A stretch of 64,000 nt of DNA from G963675935 sp963823895 (lineage in GTDB: Bacteria; Planctomycetota; Planctomycetia; Pirellulales; Thermoguttaceae), in assembly GCA_963823895.1 (NCBI GenBank), contig CAWGNG010000045.1, positions 22,130 through 86,129 on the forward strand, given 5' to 3'. Positions 1 through 7,622 of the stretch are shown one piece after another. Position numbers and translations under genes: made by a program. Below the pieces are notes generated by a model. It had not been told where the DNA came from, did not search any database, and saw only the letters and a list, made by a program, of their open reading frames with translations. Positions within the stretch are counted from its first letter, which is position 1, and each line of letters starts with the position of its first letter.

Positions 1-1
1 T

Positions 2-217
2 GGCCGGTTGTCGCTGGCAGTGCTCATCGACAGGACTTCCATCGAGATCTTCGCCCGTGAGGGGCAGGTCAACATGGCCTGTTGCTTCCTCCCGCCCGCC
101 GACAATAAAAAGCTCGCGACGTACGTGAGAGGCGGCCAAGCCAGGGTGCGAGCGCTCGACGTCTGGAAACTAAAATCGACCTGGCCCCAGTCCTTACCCC
201 TAGTCCCTAGTCCCTAA
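2..217 (+). CDS. Glycoside hydrolase family 32 (levanase/invertase type), C-terminal fragment
   Basis: The reading frame is open from the window edge, so only the last ~71 residues are present. The segment LIDRTSIEIFAREGQ followed by a CCFLP strand and a final LDVWKLKSTW is the C-terminal beta-sandwich signature of GH32 fructan and sucrose hydrolases. The five-bladed propeller with the catalytic Asp and Glu lies upstream, outside the window, so activity cannot be judged. Family assignment rests on this domain only. The next gene, pssA, is on the same strand after a short heptamer repeat, with no sign of functional linkage. Confidence 0.7.
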   Translation, partial: GRLSLAVLIDRTSIEIFAREGQVNMACCFLPPADNKKLATYVRGGQARVRALDVWKLKSTWPQSLPLVPSP

Positions 218-230
218 TCCCTAGCCCCTC
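185..230. repeat. Heptanucleotide tandem array (CCTAGTC type)
   Basis: Six to seven consecutive 7-base units (CCCCAGT, CCTTACC, CCTAGTC, CCTAGTC, CCTAATC, CCTAGCC) fill the gap between the GH32 fragment and pssA and end a few bases before the pssA start codon, where a Shine-Dalgarno sequence would normally sit. The units resemble the short tandemly repeated (STRR) heptamers described in cyanobacteria. Confidence 0.75.
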
Positions 231-233
231 CCG

Positions 234-1055
234 ATGCGTCCCATCCGCACGATTTCCGTCTTTCCGACCCTGCTGACGCTGGGGAACCTGATCTGCGGGT
301 TCTTCGCCATCGTGGTGGCCGCGCGGATCGTGAAGCCGGACATCGCAACCATCGACCTCCAACTCGCCGAAGACGCCGAGAATTTGATGATTAGCGGCTG
401 GTTGATCTTCCTGGCGATGGTATTCGACGGGCTGGACGGCTACGTAGCGCGGCTGGCTCGCACCACCAGCGACTTCGGGGCCGAGTTGGATAGCCTGTGT
501 GACGTGGTGAGTTTCGGCATCGCGCCGGCATTTTTGATGGTGAAGATGTGCCCGCAGTTCACGTTGGGGCACGACCGGACGGTCTGGATTATCGCGGCGG
601 CCTACGCGGCGTGTGCTGCGTTGCGGCTGGCGCGGTTCAACGTCGAGACGAGCGACGATGACGAACACCTGCATTTCAGCGGTTTGCCCAGTCCGGCGGC
701 GGCGGCGGTGATCGCCGGGTTCGCCATCATGTTCTACAAGCTGCGACAGGACCTGGGGGTGGGCCCACTGAAGACCGTCGATACGTGCCTGGAATACGTG
801 TTGCCTTTCTTCGGGCTGTTGCTAGCATTGTTGATGGTGTCGCGGATTCGCTATCCGCACGTCACCAATCGGGTATTGCGCGGTCAGCGGAGTTTCGGCC
901 ACGTGGTGGCGGTGGTGTTCTTTTTCGTCGCGTTGATGGTCGCCCGCAGCTACGCCATCCCCATCGCCGCGTCGGCCTTCGCCCTGTATGGCCCGATCCG
1001 GCTGGCCTGGGAGAAATGGGTCGAGCGGCGGAATCGGGAAGAACCGATTTTTTAG
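234..1055 (+). CDS. pssA: CDP-diacylglycerol--serine O-phosphatidyltransferase
   Basis: Transfers a phosphatidyl group from CDP-diacylglycerol to serine at the inner membrane, the first step toward phosphatidylethanolamine. The 273-residue protein has the complete CDP-alcohol phosphatidyltransferase signature at residues 65-90: D65, D68-G69, A72-R73, G82, D86 and D90 with canonical spacing. Several hydrophobic helices surround it, as in the membrane-bound (type II) PssA family. The N-terminus SVFPTLLTLGNLICGFFA is typical of this family. The ATG at 234 lacks a clear ribosome binding site because a heptamer repeat abuts it. The substrate alcohol is inferred from overall similarity to PssA; related CDP-alcohol transferases share the motif. 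Confidence 0.88.
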   Translation: MRPIRTISVFPTLLTLGNLICGFFAIVVAARIVKPDIATIDLQLAEDAENLMISGWLIFLAMVFDGLDGYVARLARTTSDFGAELDSLCDVVSFGIAPAFLMVKMCPQFTLGHDRTVWIIAAAYAACAALRLARFNVETSDDDEHLHFSGLPSPAAAAVIAGFAIMFYKLRQDLGVGPLKTVDTCLEYVLPFFGLLLALLMVSRIRYPHVTNRVLRGQRSFGHVVAVVFFFVALMVARSYAIPIAASAFALYGPIRLAWEKWVERRNREEPIF

Positions 1056-1074
1056 TGGGCAGTAGGCAGTGGGC
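1054..1074. repeat. Heptanucleotide tandem array (AGTGGGC type)
   Basis: Three 7-base units (AGTGGGC, AGTAGGC, AGTGGGC) start at the pssA stop codon. Short, but in register and of the same period as the longer arrays in the window. Confidence 0.5.
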
Positions 1075-1158
1075 GAGACGTTTAGCCGCGCCCCGAAGGG
1101 AAGCGGCCAGTTTTTCGGCCGCCTCGCCGCGGCGTTAGGGATTGAGGAGAGCCTTGCG

Positions 1159-1770
1159 ATGTTTTCCGGTATTGTTGAAGCGCTCGGCACGGTGGTGGAG
1201 TTGCGGGACGAGCCGCCCGGCTGCCGGCTGATCGTGCGCGAGCCGAAGATCGCCGCCGAAACGCGGGTCGCCGACAGCATCTCGGTCAACGGCTGCTGCC
1301 TGACGGTAATCGACTGCCAGGGGGAGACGTTCGCCTTCCAGGCCGGCCCCGAGACGCTCGCCCGCACCAATCTCGGCGAATTGAAGCCCGGCAGCCCCGT
1401 GAATCTTGAACGGGCGCTGGCCGTCGGCGATCGGCTCGGCGGCCATTTCGTCAGCGGGCACATCGACGGCGTGGGCAAACTGCTGCGGCGTGACGATAGC
1501 GGCGAGTGGTCCACCTTCTGGATCTCCGTTCCGCGCGAACTGGCCGTGCAGATGGCCTCGAAGGGCTCGATCGCCGTCGACGGCGTGAGTCTGACGATCG
1601 TCGAAAGCGACCCGACGCAATTCAGCATCGCCCTGATCCCTTACACGCTGGCCGTCACCTCGCTCGGCCGGCTGCAAGTCGGCGGCCGCGTGAATCTCGA
1701 AACCGACATCCTCGCCAAATATGTGCAACGTCTGGTCGAAGCAAAAGACTGGGGGAGGGAGAAATGCTGA
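1159..1770 (+). CDS. ribE: Riboflavin synthase, alpha chain
   Basis: Dismutates two 6,7-dimethyl-8-ribityllumazine molecules to riboflavin and a pyrimidine. The 203-residue protein has the typical two lumazine-binding repeats: the first opens with MFSGIVEALG, the second with HFVSGHIDGVGKL near residue 95. Length matches the family. An in-frame extension to 1069 exists, but MFSGI is the near-universal start of this enzyme, so the ATG at 1159 was chosen. No other rib gene is adjacent. The stop codon lies inside the heptamer repeat that separates it from rsmA. Confidence 0.92.
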   Translation: MFSGIVEALGTVVELRDEPPGCRLIVREPKIAAETRVADSISVNGCCLTVIDCQGETFAFQAGPETLARTNLGELKPGSPVNLERALAVGDRLGGHFVSGHIDGVGKLLRRDDSGEWSTFWISVPRELAVQMASKGSIAVDGVSLTIVESDPTQFSIALIPYTLAVTSLGRLQVGGRVNLETDILAKYVQRLVEAKDWGREKC

Positions 1771-1880
1771 ATGATGAATGATGAATACGGGTCATTCGTC
1801 CGCGATCGCTTATCCTTCATCCTTCATCCTTCATCCTTCATCCTTCATCCTTCATCATTCATCATTTATCATTATCCCCC
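1766..1880. repeat. Heptanucleotide arrays in inverted arms (GATGAAT / CATCCTT)
   Basis: Two or three GATGAAT-type units at 1768-1786 are followed, after a short spacer, by about nine units of CATCCTT/CATCATT type at 1811-1875. The left arm reads as the inverse of the right, so the pair could fold. The array contains the ribE stop and ends at the rsmA start. The same sequence family recurs at 38736-38818. Confidence 0.75.
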
Positions 1881-2780
1881 ATGTCCTCTCCTCGTCAAAC
1901 TCTCTCCTTCCTCATGCGGCGGTTCGAGGAAGCAGGCATTCGGCCGCACGGCGGGTACGGCCAGAACTTCCTGATCGACCTGAACCTGCTTCACGTTCTG
2001 TTCGACGCGGCGGCCGTCGGGCCCGACGACGTGGTGCTGGAGATCGGTACCGGCACCGGCTCGCTCACGGCGCTGCTGGCGGAGAAGGCCGCGGCGGTGG
2101 TGACCGTGGAGATCGATCATCGCATGTTCCAATTGGCTGCCGAGGAGTTGCACCGTTTTGACAACATCGTCATGCTCAAGCTCGATGCGCTGAAGGGCAA
2201 GAATCACATCAATCCGGCGGTGCTCGATGCCGTCCGTCCGCTGCTGGCCGCCGCGCCCGGCCGGCAACTGAAACTCGTGGCCAATCTGCCCTACAACATC
2301 GCCACGCCGATCCTCGGCAACCTGTTGGCCGAGGAAAACCCGCCGCGAACGATGACCGCCACGATCCAGAGGGAGTTGGCCGAGCGAATCACCGCCCGGC
2401 CGGGCGACAAAGACTACGGGGCGCTGAGCCTGTGGATCCAGGCGCAGTGCCGGGTGGAAATCCTGCGGGTCTTGCCGCCGGAGGCTTTTTGGCCGCGGCC
2501 GAAAGTCTCGTCGGCATTCATTCAGTTGACCCTCGAAGACGATCGCCGCAGGCGGATTCCCGACCGAAAAGTCTTCCACGACTTTCTCCGCGCGATCTTC
2601 CTGCACCGCCGCAAATTCCTGCGATCGCAACTCCTCAACGCGGCGAAGGAGAAGCTGGACAAGCCCCAGGTCGATGTTATCCTTGACAGATTGAACCTTC
2701 CCGCCTCGACCCGCGCCGAGCAACTCGACGTTGATACAATGCTGGCGCTGTGCGAGGCGGTGCGGACTTACCACGATTGA
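1881..2780 (+). CDS. rsmA: 16S rRNA (adenine(1518)-N(6)/adenine(1519)-N(6))-dimethyltransferase RsmA/KsgA
   Basis: Dimethylates two adjacent adenines in the 3' hairpin of 16S rRNA during small-subunit maturation. The 299-residue protein shows the N-terminal GQNFL segment (27-31), SAM-binding motif I LEIGTGTGSLT near 53-63, the acidic motif II end VEID (76-79) and the catalytic NLPY at 135-138. Length fits KsgA. Start chosen at the first ATG after the heptamer repeat. The C-terminal helical domain contains the conserved PKVSSAFI segment. No dispute about family. Confidence 0.93.
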   Translation: MSSPRQTLSFLMRRFEEAGIRPHGGYGQNFLIDLNLLHVLFDAAAVGPDDVVLEIGTGTGSLTALLAEKAAAVVTVEIDHRMFQLAAEELHRFDNIVMLKLDALKGKNHINPAVLDAVRPLLAAAPGRQLKLVANLPYNIATPILGNLLAEENPPRTMTATIQRELAERITARPGDKDYGALSLWIQAQCRVEILRVLPPEAFWPRPKVSSAFIQLTLEDDRRRRIPDRKVFHDFLRAIFLHRRKFLRSQLLNAAKEKLDKPQVDVILDRLNLPASTRAEQLDVDTMLALCEAVRTYHD

Positions 2781-2796
2781 AGATCGGAGTTGTGCA

Positions 2797-3912
2797 ATGA
2801 GAACTGGATTCAACTCGCGAAATCTAATTCGCATGGCGTTTGCCGCGCCATGGTTACTTTGTTGTGCCGCGTTGGCCTTCGCGCAACAACCGCCCGACGT
2901 CGTCCGCCAACCCTATCTGCTCGACACGGGCTTGGTCTCGCGCTCCCTTTCATTCGAGAATCCCAGCGGCGCTCCGGGCCAAGGCGGACGGGCGGCCAGT
3001 ATCCTGGGCGTAGGGCGGAAAGGGGCGGCCTGGCACGATTTCAAACCCGGCGAGACCGTGCAACTGTGCGACCTCGATGGCCCAGGAACCATCCGCCATC
3101 TGTGGATGACCGTCCCCCGCGCTCCGGTGAATCTGCGGAGTATCGTGATTCGCGGCTACTGGGAAGGGCAGGAGCACCCGAGCATCGAATGCCCCTTGGG
3201 CGATTTCTTCGGCAACGCCCACGGAAAAGTGATGTCGTACCAGTCGGCCGTCCATTCGTGTACCGCCTCGGGCGGGATGAACATCTGGCTGCCGATGCCG
3301 TTTGTGAAACACGCAAAATTCACCGTGACCAATGAGACCAAGGAGGCCATGCCTCTGTTTTATCAGATGGATTTGACGCTCCGCAACAAGCACCCGGACG
3401 ACGTTGGGCGGCTGCACGTGGTTTTTCGCCGCGAGAACCCGACGACGGAGAAGAGGGATTTCGAGTTGCTGCCGCTGCGGAAAAACAGGGGCCGCTACAT
3501 CGGCACGGTCATCGGCATGCGCGATCCGACGCAGCGGCAGGCCTGCGAGGGTGAAGTAAAAGTCTACATGGACGGCGACACCCAGTTTCCCACGATTTGC
3601 GGCACCGGCACCGAGGATTACGCCGGCCTGGCCTGGGGCATCTCGCAGTTGCCCTATCTCTATCACGGCTGCACCTTGGCGCAAAGGGATTTCTACACGT
3701 TCTACCGCTGGCACTTGCCCGATCCGTATAGCTGGCGGAAGCAGGCGCGGATCACGATCCAGCAGATGACCTGGTCGCCGCAGACGCGGTTGCTCGAAGA
3801 GACGCACAACGATTGGAGTTGCGCCACGTTCTGGTACGAGCCGACGCCGAGCGAGCCCTTGCCGCCGCTGCCGGACGTGAAAGCCCGCACGGCCGATCTT
3901 TGGCGGGATTAG
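2797..3912 (+). CDS. Secreted DUF2961 protein (GH172-like glycosidase)
   Basis: A 371-residue protein with a Sec signal peptide (residues about 8-30, ending ALAFA). The mature part carries landmarks of DUF2961, the family now also classed as GH172: CDLDGPGTIRHLWMT, an LGDFFG segment, and CGTGTEDY in the second half. Characterised GH172 members act on fructofuranose or D-arabinofuranose linkages, so a secreted sugar hydrolase role is likely, but the substrate cannot be read from sequence. The ATG at 2797 follows a GATCGGAG stretch; a 22-residue upstream extension overlaps rsmA and was rejected. A GH32 fragment lies 2.6 kb upstream, separated by three housekeeping genes. Confidence 0.82.
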   Translation: MRTGFNSRNLIRMAFAAPWLLCCAALAFAQQPPDVVRQPYLLDTGLVSRSLSFENPSGAPGQGGRAASILGVGRKGAAWHDFKPGETVQLCDLDGPGTIRHLWMTVPRAPVNLRSIVIRGYWEGQEHPSIECPLGDFFGNAHGKVMSYQSAVHSCTASGGMNIWLPMPFVKHAKFTVTNETKEAMPLFYQMDLTLRNKHPDDVGRLHVVFRRENPTTEKRDFELLPLRKNRGRYIGTVIGMRDPTQRQACEGEVKVYMDGDTQFPTICGTGTEDYAGLAWGISQLPYLYHGCTLAQRDFYTFYRWHLPDPYSWRKQARITIQQMTWSPQTRLLEETHNDWSCATFWYEPTPSEPLPPLPDVKARTADLWRD

Positions 3913-4020
3913 TGGGCGTTCTTCTTCCCCTTGCCTTTTCTGCAGCGGGGCAGTAGCATAAGGGAGTCCTCTACCATGTTCGTGCTGCTGATGCGGTATT
4001 TTTGGTGAGCCGATAAGTAT

Positions 4021-4178
4021 GCCCGTTGGGCGCCTTAAACTAAAGGCTCCGGCCGCGTGTACAGCCGCGCGCCGGTTCGTCCGGCAACGGATCACACAAC
4101 CCGGAGCCAAGGCCGCCCCTCTTAGCACGACGGGCTCTCAAAAAAGCATCACCACGGCATTGCGGTGGAGGACTTTTT
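4021..4178 (+). ncRNA. Rod-shaped structured RNA candidate with terminator
   Basis: Nested complementary segments read from the sequence: 4021-4026 with 4130-4135 (GCCCGT/ACGGGC), 4028-4036 with 4109-4118 (GGGCGCCTT/AAGGCCGCCC, one bulge), 4045-4052 with 4101-4108 (GGCTCCGG/CCGGAGCC), and a hairpin 4071-4075/4081-4085. Together they fold about 115 nt into one interrupted rod. A weak hairpin at 4152-4167 followed by seven T residues looks like an intrinsic terminator. Not recognised as a known family; a 6S-like regulator or a leader of larE are options. The ORFs here have no coding character. Confidence 0.45.
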
Positions 4179-4220
4179 TTGTTGCGGCGGCCTGCCGGCG
4201 AATCGCTGACGTGGCGGAAA

Positions 4221-4296
4221 GTAGTAGGCACACGCCGTGTGCCGCGCGTGACCTGCCGGAAAACGTCCAAGACGGCACACGGCGTGTGCCTACTAC
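4221..4296. repeat. Palindromic element, family D
   Basis: Terminal arms GTAGTAGGCACACGCCGTGT and its inverse complement flank about 30 bases, giving a long hairpin with ~23-base arms. The only copy in the window, upstream of larE. Confidence 0.7.
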
Positions 4297-4331
4297 GTTG
4301 CTTTGCTGATAGCCGATCGGGTTGAAGAACC

Positions 4332-5204
4332 ATGAGCGAAGCCCTTCCCGAATCGCCTTCCGAGCCTTCCCCCGAGTTGTCGGCCAAGCGCGACCGCCTG
4401 ATCGAGTTGTTGCGCGGCTACGGCAGTTGCGCGGTGGCTTATTCCGGCGGCTTGGACAGCACGGTGTTGGCCAAAGCGGCGTATCTGGCCCTGGGCGACC
4501 ACGCCGTGGCCGTCACCGGCACCAGCGCCAGCATGGCGGCCGATCAGTTGGACGAGGCGAAGGGAATCGCGCGAAAAATCGGCATCCGCCATGAAATCGT
4601 GGCGACAGGCGAGTTGGCCGTCGCCGCCTACTACACCAACGACGCCGACCGCTGCTATCACTGCAAGAATGAGCTGTTCGCCTGCGTCGAGGAGGTCGCG
4701 CAGCGGGCGAACATGGCGGTGATCGTCGAAGGCAGCAACCGCGACGATCTGAGCGATTACCGGCCGGGCCTCAAGGCGGCCAAGGAGTGGAACGTCAAGA
4801 CCCCCTTGATCCAGTGCGAGCTGACGAAGGACGAAATCCGCCTGCTGGCCGAATCGTGGCAACTATCGCCGGCCGACAAGCCCGCCACGCCCTGTCTCAG
4901 CAGCCGCATCGCTTACGGCGAGCAGATCACGTCCGATCGGCTGTCGATGATTGATCGGGCGGAGCAATTCCTGCGGCGGCAAGGCTTTCAGCCCGTCCGC
5001 GTGCGCTACCACAAAGACGACGTGGCGCGAATCGAAGTCGCCGTCGAGCAGTTGCCGAAGTTCGACGATCATTGGCTGCGGCTCGAGGTGATCGAATACC
5101 TGAAATCGCTCGGCTTCAAGTACGTCGCCATCGATCTGGAGGGATTTCGCAGCGGCAGCATGAACGCCGTGCTGCCAATGGTTGTGAATAAGCCTAAGGA
5201 ATAG
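4332..5204 (+). CDS. larE: ATP-dependent sacrificial sulfur transferase LarE
   Basis: LarE adenylates pyridinium-3,5-biscarboxylic acid mononucleotide and donates sulfur for the nickel-pincer cofactor of lactate racemase-type enzymes. The 290-residue protein has the PP-loop SGGLDS at 38-43, a CYHCKNELF segment (108-116) and C188 in KPATPCLSSR, the position of the sacrificial cysteine in Lactiplantibacillus LarE. With C108 and C111 it could instead carry a cluster, as proposed for three-cysteine LarE forms. larB, larC and a LarA-type racemase are not in the window, so the client enzyme is unknown. Start is the first ATG of the conserved frame. Confidence 0.87.
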   Translation: MSEALPESPSEPSPELSAKRDRLIELLRGYGSCAVAYSGGLDSTVLAKAAYLALGDHAVAVTGTSASMAADQLDEAKGIARKIGIRHEIVATGELAVAAYYTNDADRCYHCKNELFACVEEVAQRANMAVIVEGSNRDDLSDYRPGLKAAKEWNVKTPLIQCELTKDEIRLLAESWQLSPADKPATPCLSSRIAYGEQITSDRLSMIDRAEQFLRRQGFQPVRVRYHKDDVARIEVAVEQLPKFDDHWLRLEVIEYLKSLGFKYVAIDLEGFRSGSMNAVLPMVVNKPKE

Positions 5205-5235
5205 GCATCGTTGCTGACTCAATCCCTTTCCTGCC

Positions 5236-5878
5236 ATGCCATTGCTGATCGACGGCTATAACCTCTTGAACGCGACCGGCATCGTGGGCCGCGGCGGGCC
5301 GTCGAGTTTGGGACGAAGCCGGCTGGCGCTGCTTAACTTCTTGGCGGCGTCGATCGATCCGCAGGAACTGCCGCACACGACGGTCGTGTTCGACGCCCAT
5401 GACCCTCCGCCGGGATTACCGCGAGTCGTGCAGCACGGCCCTCTGCTGGTTCGTTTTGCGGCCAGAAATCAGACCGCAGACCAGTTGATCGAAGAACTGA
5501 TTCGCGCCGACTCGGCCCCGCGGCGGCTGGTGGTCGTGTCGAGCGATCACGAGATTCAGCGGGCCGCGCGGCGCCGCAGGGCGACGGCCGTCGGCAGCGA
5601 TCTCTGGTACGCCGATCTGATTCGCGCGACGCCAGCGCGACGAGGAGTCGGCCGACGTTCCGCTGTCGCCGGCCGTTCCGCTGCTCGAAGAGGACATCAA
5701 CTACTGGCTCCGCCAGTTCGGCGGCGAATCGGAGTTGGCGGCGCTCGCATGGGGACTTCGGACCGAAGCGATATCGAAAACGCCCCATGAAGACCCCGAG
5801 CAGGAAAGTCCGGAAGAGCCTCCGTTGGACAATCCCTTCCCGCCCGGCTACGGCGAAGACCTTCTGCGCGATTCGTAA
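5236..5878 (+). CDS. NYN-domain (YacP-like) predicted RNA-binding nuclease, frameshifted
   Basis: The N-terminal ~130 residues (LLIDGYNLLNATG, VVFDAHDPPPG, LVVVSSDHEIQRAARRR, VGSDLWYADLI) form a PIN-like NYN fold with conserved acidic residues, as in YacP-type proteins. After about 5630 the frame turns into Arg/Ala-rich nonsense, whereas the next frame reads DEESADVPLSPAVPLLEED and continues sensibly to a stop at 5876-5878. A one-base shift near 5625-5640 therefore splits one gene; the start-frame ORF alone would stop at 5790. Assembly error or real mutation are both possible. The function, RNA cleavage or binding, is inferred from the family only. Confidence 0.72.
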
Positions 5879-6115
5879 GTCGATTCAGTGATTCAAGCAT
5901 CGACTATAAGAAACACTAATGCTGATGTATTAGAGAAACATGGCAAAGATGGTCTTTCGGCCGCTTGGAGAGTGTGCGTAGAATTGGCATCTTGTATTCG
6001 TGCCAGGCGGGGGAAATCGCCCTGGCGGCATTGTGCCGCCCAAGCCCCGCTGACCATTTATTTCTGAGTCGGGTGGCGACCGGTGCAGTTTGGGAAACTA
6101 GGAGTCAGCAACAGA

Positions 6116-7462
6116 ATGAAGACCAGTGATTCAGTTCGCGCGTTTATGGAGCAGTTGGCCGCCAAGAACCCCGGCCAGCCTGAGTTTCTTCAAGCGGTTC
6201 AAGAAGTCGCCGAATCGGTCATGCCGACCATCGAAAGTACGCCCGCCTACCGCAAGGCAAAGATTCTCGATCGCATTGTGGAGCCGGAGCGCGTCATTAT
6301 CTTCCGAGTTCCGTGGGTCGACGACCGCGGCGAAGTGCAGGTGAACCGCGGCTTCCGCATCGAGATGAATAGCGCCATCGGTCCTTACAAGGGCGGATTG
6401 CGTTTCCATCCCACCGTGAATCTCGGCCTGCTGAAGTTTCTTGCCTTCGAGCAGGTCTTCAAGAACAGCCTGACGACGATCATGATGGGCGGCGGCAAGG
6501 GCGGCTGCGACTTCGATCCCAAGGGTAAGAGCGATCTCGAAGTCATGCGCTTCTGCCACTCGTTCATGTCCGAGTTGTTCCGCCACATCGGCCCCGATAC
6601 CGACGTGCCCGCGGGCGACATCGGCGTCGGCGGCCGCGAAATCGGCTTCCTCTTCGGGCAGTACAAGAAGCTCGCCAATCGGTTCTGCGGCGTTTTGACC
6701 GGCAAGGGGCTCGAATACGGCGGATCGCTCATTCGCCCCGAGGCCACCGGCTACGGCGCCGTCTATTTCGCCGAGGAGATGTTGGCCACTCGCGGCCAGA
6801 GCGTTCGCGGCAAAACCGCCTGCGTGTCGGGCTCGGGCAATGTGGCCCAATACACGGTGCAAAAGCTGCTGCAACTCGGCGCTAAGAGCATCACCTTGTC
6901 CGACTCGAACGGCACGATCGTCGATCGCGACGGCATCAATGCCGACAAGCTCGCCTGGGTGATGGATCTCAAGAACGTCCGCCGCGGGCGGATGAGCGAG
7001 TATGCCGACAAGTTCAAGGGCTCGGAATTCCGCCCGAACAAACGGCCGTGGGACATTCCCTGCGATTTGGCCTTCCCCAGCGCCACGCAAAACGAGATTA
7101 GCGGCGCGGAGGCTCGCACGCTCGTCAAGAACGGCTGCGTCTGCGTTTCGGAAGGTGCCAACATGCCCACCGAGCCCGAGGGGATCGACGTCTTCCTCGA
7201 CGCCAAGATTCTCTACGGTCCCGGCAAGGCGGCCAATGCCGGCGGCGTGGCCGTTTCCGGCTTGGAGATGGCGCAAAACAGCCAGTTCTACAACTGGCGG
7301 CGCGAAGAGGTCGATTCTCGCCTGCAAGGCATCATGCGTTCGATCCACGAGAACTGCGTCAAGTACGGCAAGGACGGCGATTACGTCAATTACGTCCGCG
7401 GCGCGAACGTTGCCGGCTTCGTCAAGGTCGCCAACGCGATGCTAGCGCAAGGCGTGGTTTAA
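6116..7462 (+). CDS. gdhA: Glutamate dehydrogenase (NADP-type, hexameric)
   Basis: Interconverts glutamate and 2-oxoglutarate plus ammonium. The 448-residue protein has IGPYKGGLRFHP, the catalytic-lysine glycine-rich stretch MMGGGKGGCDFDPKGKS, DVPAGDIGVG and the Rossmann motif SGSGNVAQY. The length and the N-terminal Dimer/GDH arrangement match the bacterial 448-residue class, usually NADP-dependent and assimilatory. The ATG at 6116 has AGGAG 11 bases upstream; an 11-residue upstream extension was rejected. The 237-base gap before it contains two hairpins (6003-6028 and 6026-6044), possible leader structures. A strong hairpin terminator follows. Confidence 0.93.
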   Translation: MKTSDSVRAFMEQLAAKNPGQPEFLQAVQEVAESVMPTIESTPAYRKAKILDRIVEPERVIIFRVPWVDDRGEVQVNRGFRIEMNSAIGPYKGGLRFHPTVNLGLLKFLAFEQVFKNSLTTIMMGGGKGGCDFDPKGKSDLEVMRFCHSFMSELFRHIGPDTDVPAGDIGVGGREIGFLFGQYKKLANRFCGVLTGKGLEYGGSLIRPEATGYGAVYFAEEMLATRGQSVRGKTACVSGSGNVAQYTVQKLLQLGAKSITLSDSNGTIVDRDGINADKLAWVMDLKNVRRGRMSEYADKFKGSEFRPNKRPWDIPCDLAFPSATQNEISGAEARTLVKNGCVCVSEGANMPTEPEGIDVFLDAKILYGPGKAANAGGVAVSGLEMAQNSQFYNWRREEVDSRLQGIMRSIHENCVKYGKDGDYVNYVRGANVAGFVKVANAMLAQGVV

Positions 7463-7494
7463 CAACCGCGTAGAATACGTTCAAGAGCGTGATT

Positions 7495-7530
7495 GCAAGA
7501 GGCGACGTGGGTCGCCTCTTGCGCTTTCTT
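7495..7530 (+). terminator. Intrinsic terminator of gdhA
   Basis: Perfect 12-bp stem GCAAGAGGCGAC / GTCGCCTCTTGC with a 4-base loop, followed by a modest T-rich tail (GCTTTCTT), 33 bases after the gdhA stop. Confidence 0.8.
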
Positions 7531-7622
7531 GAGGGTTTGGAACGCACGCCGGCGGGTTGCTCGCCGCGATTTGTTGGAATATGCTGATGGTCGATTGAAT
7601 GGAATTGAACGGAGTTGAATCT

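Noticed and set aside
5929..6082. Sigma-54 promoter before gdhA (TTGGCATC...)
   Set aside because: The -12 GC is not at the required distance from the -24 GG.
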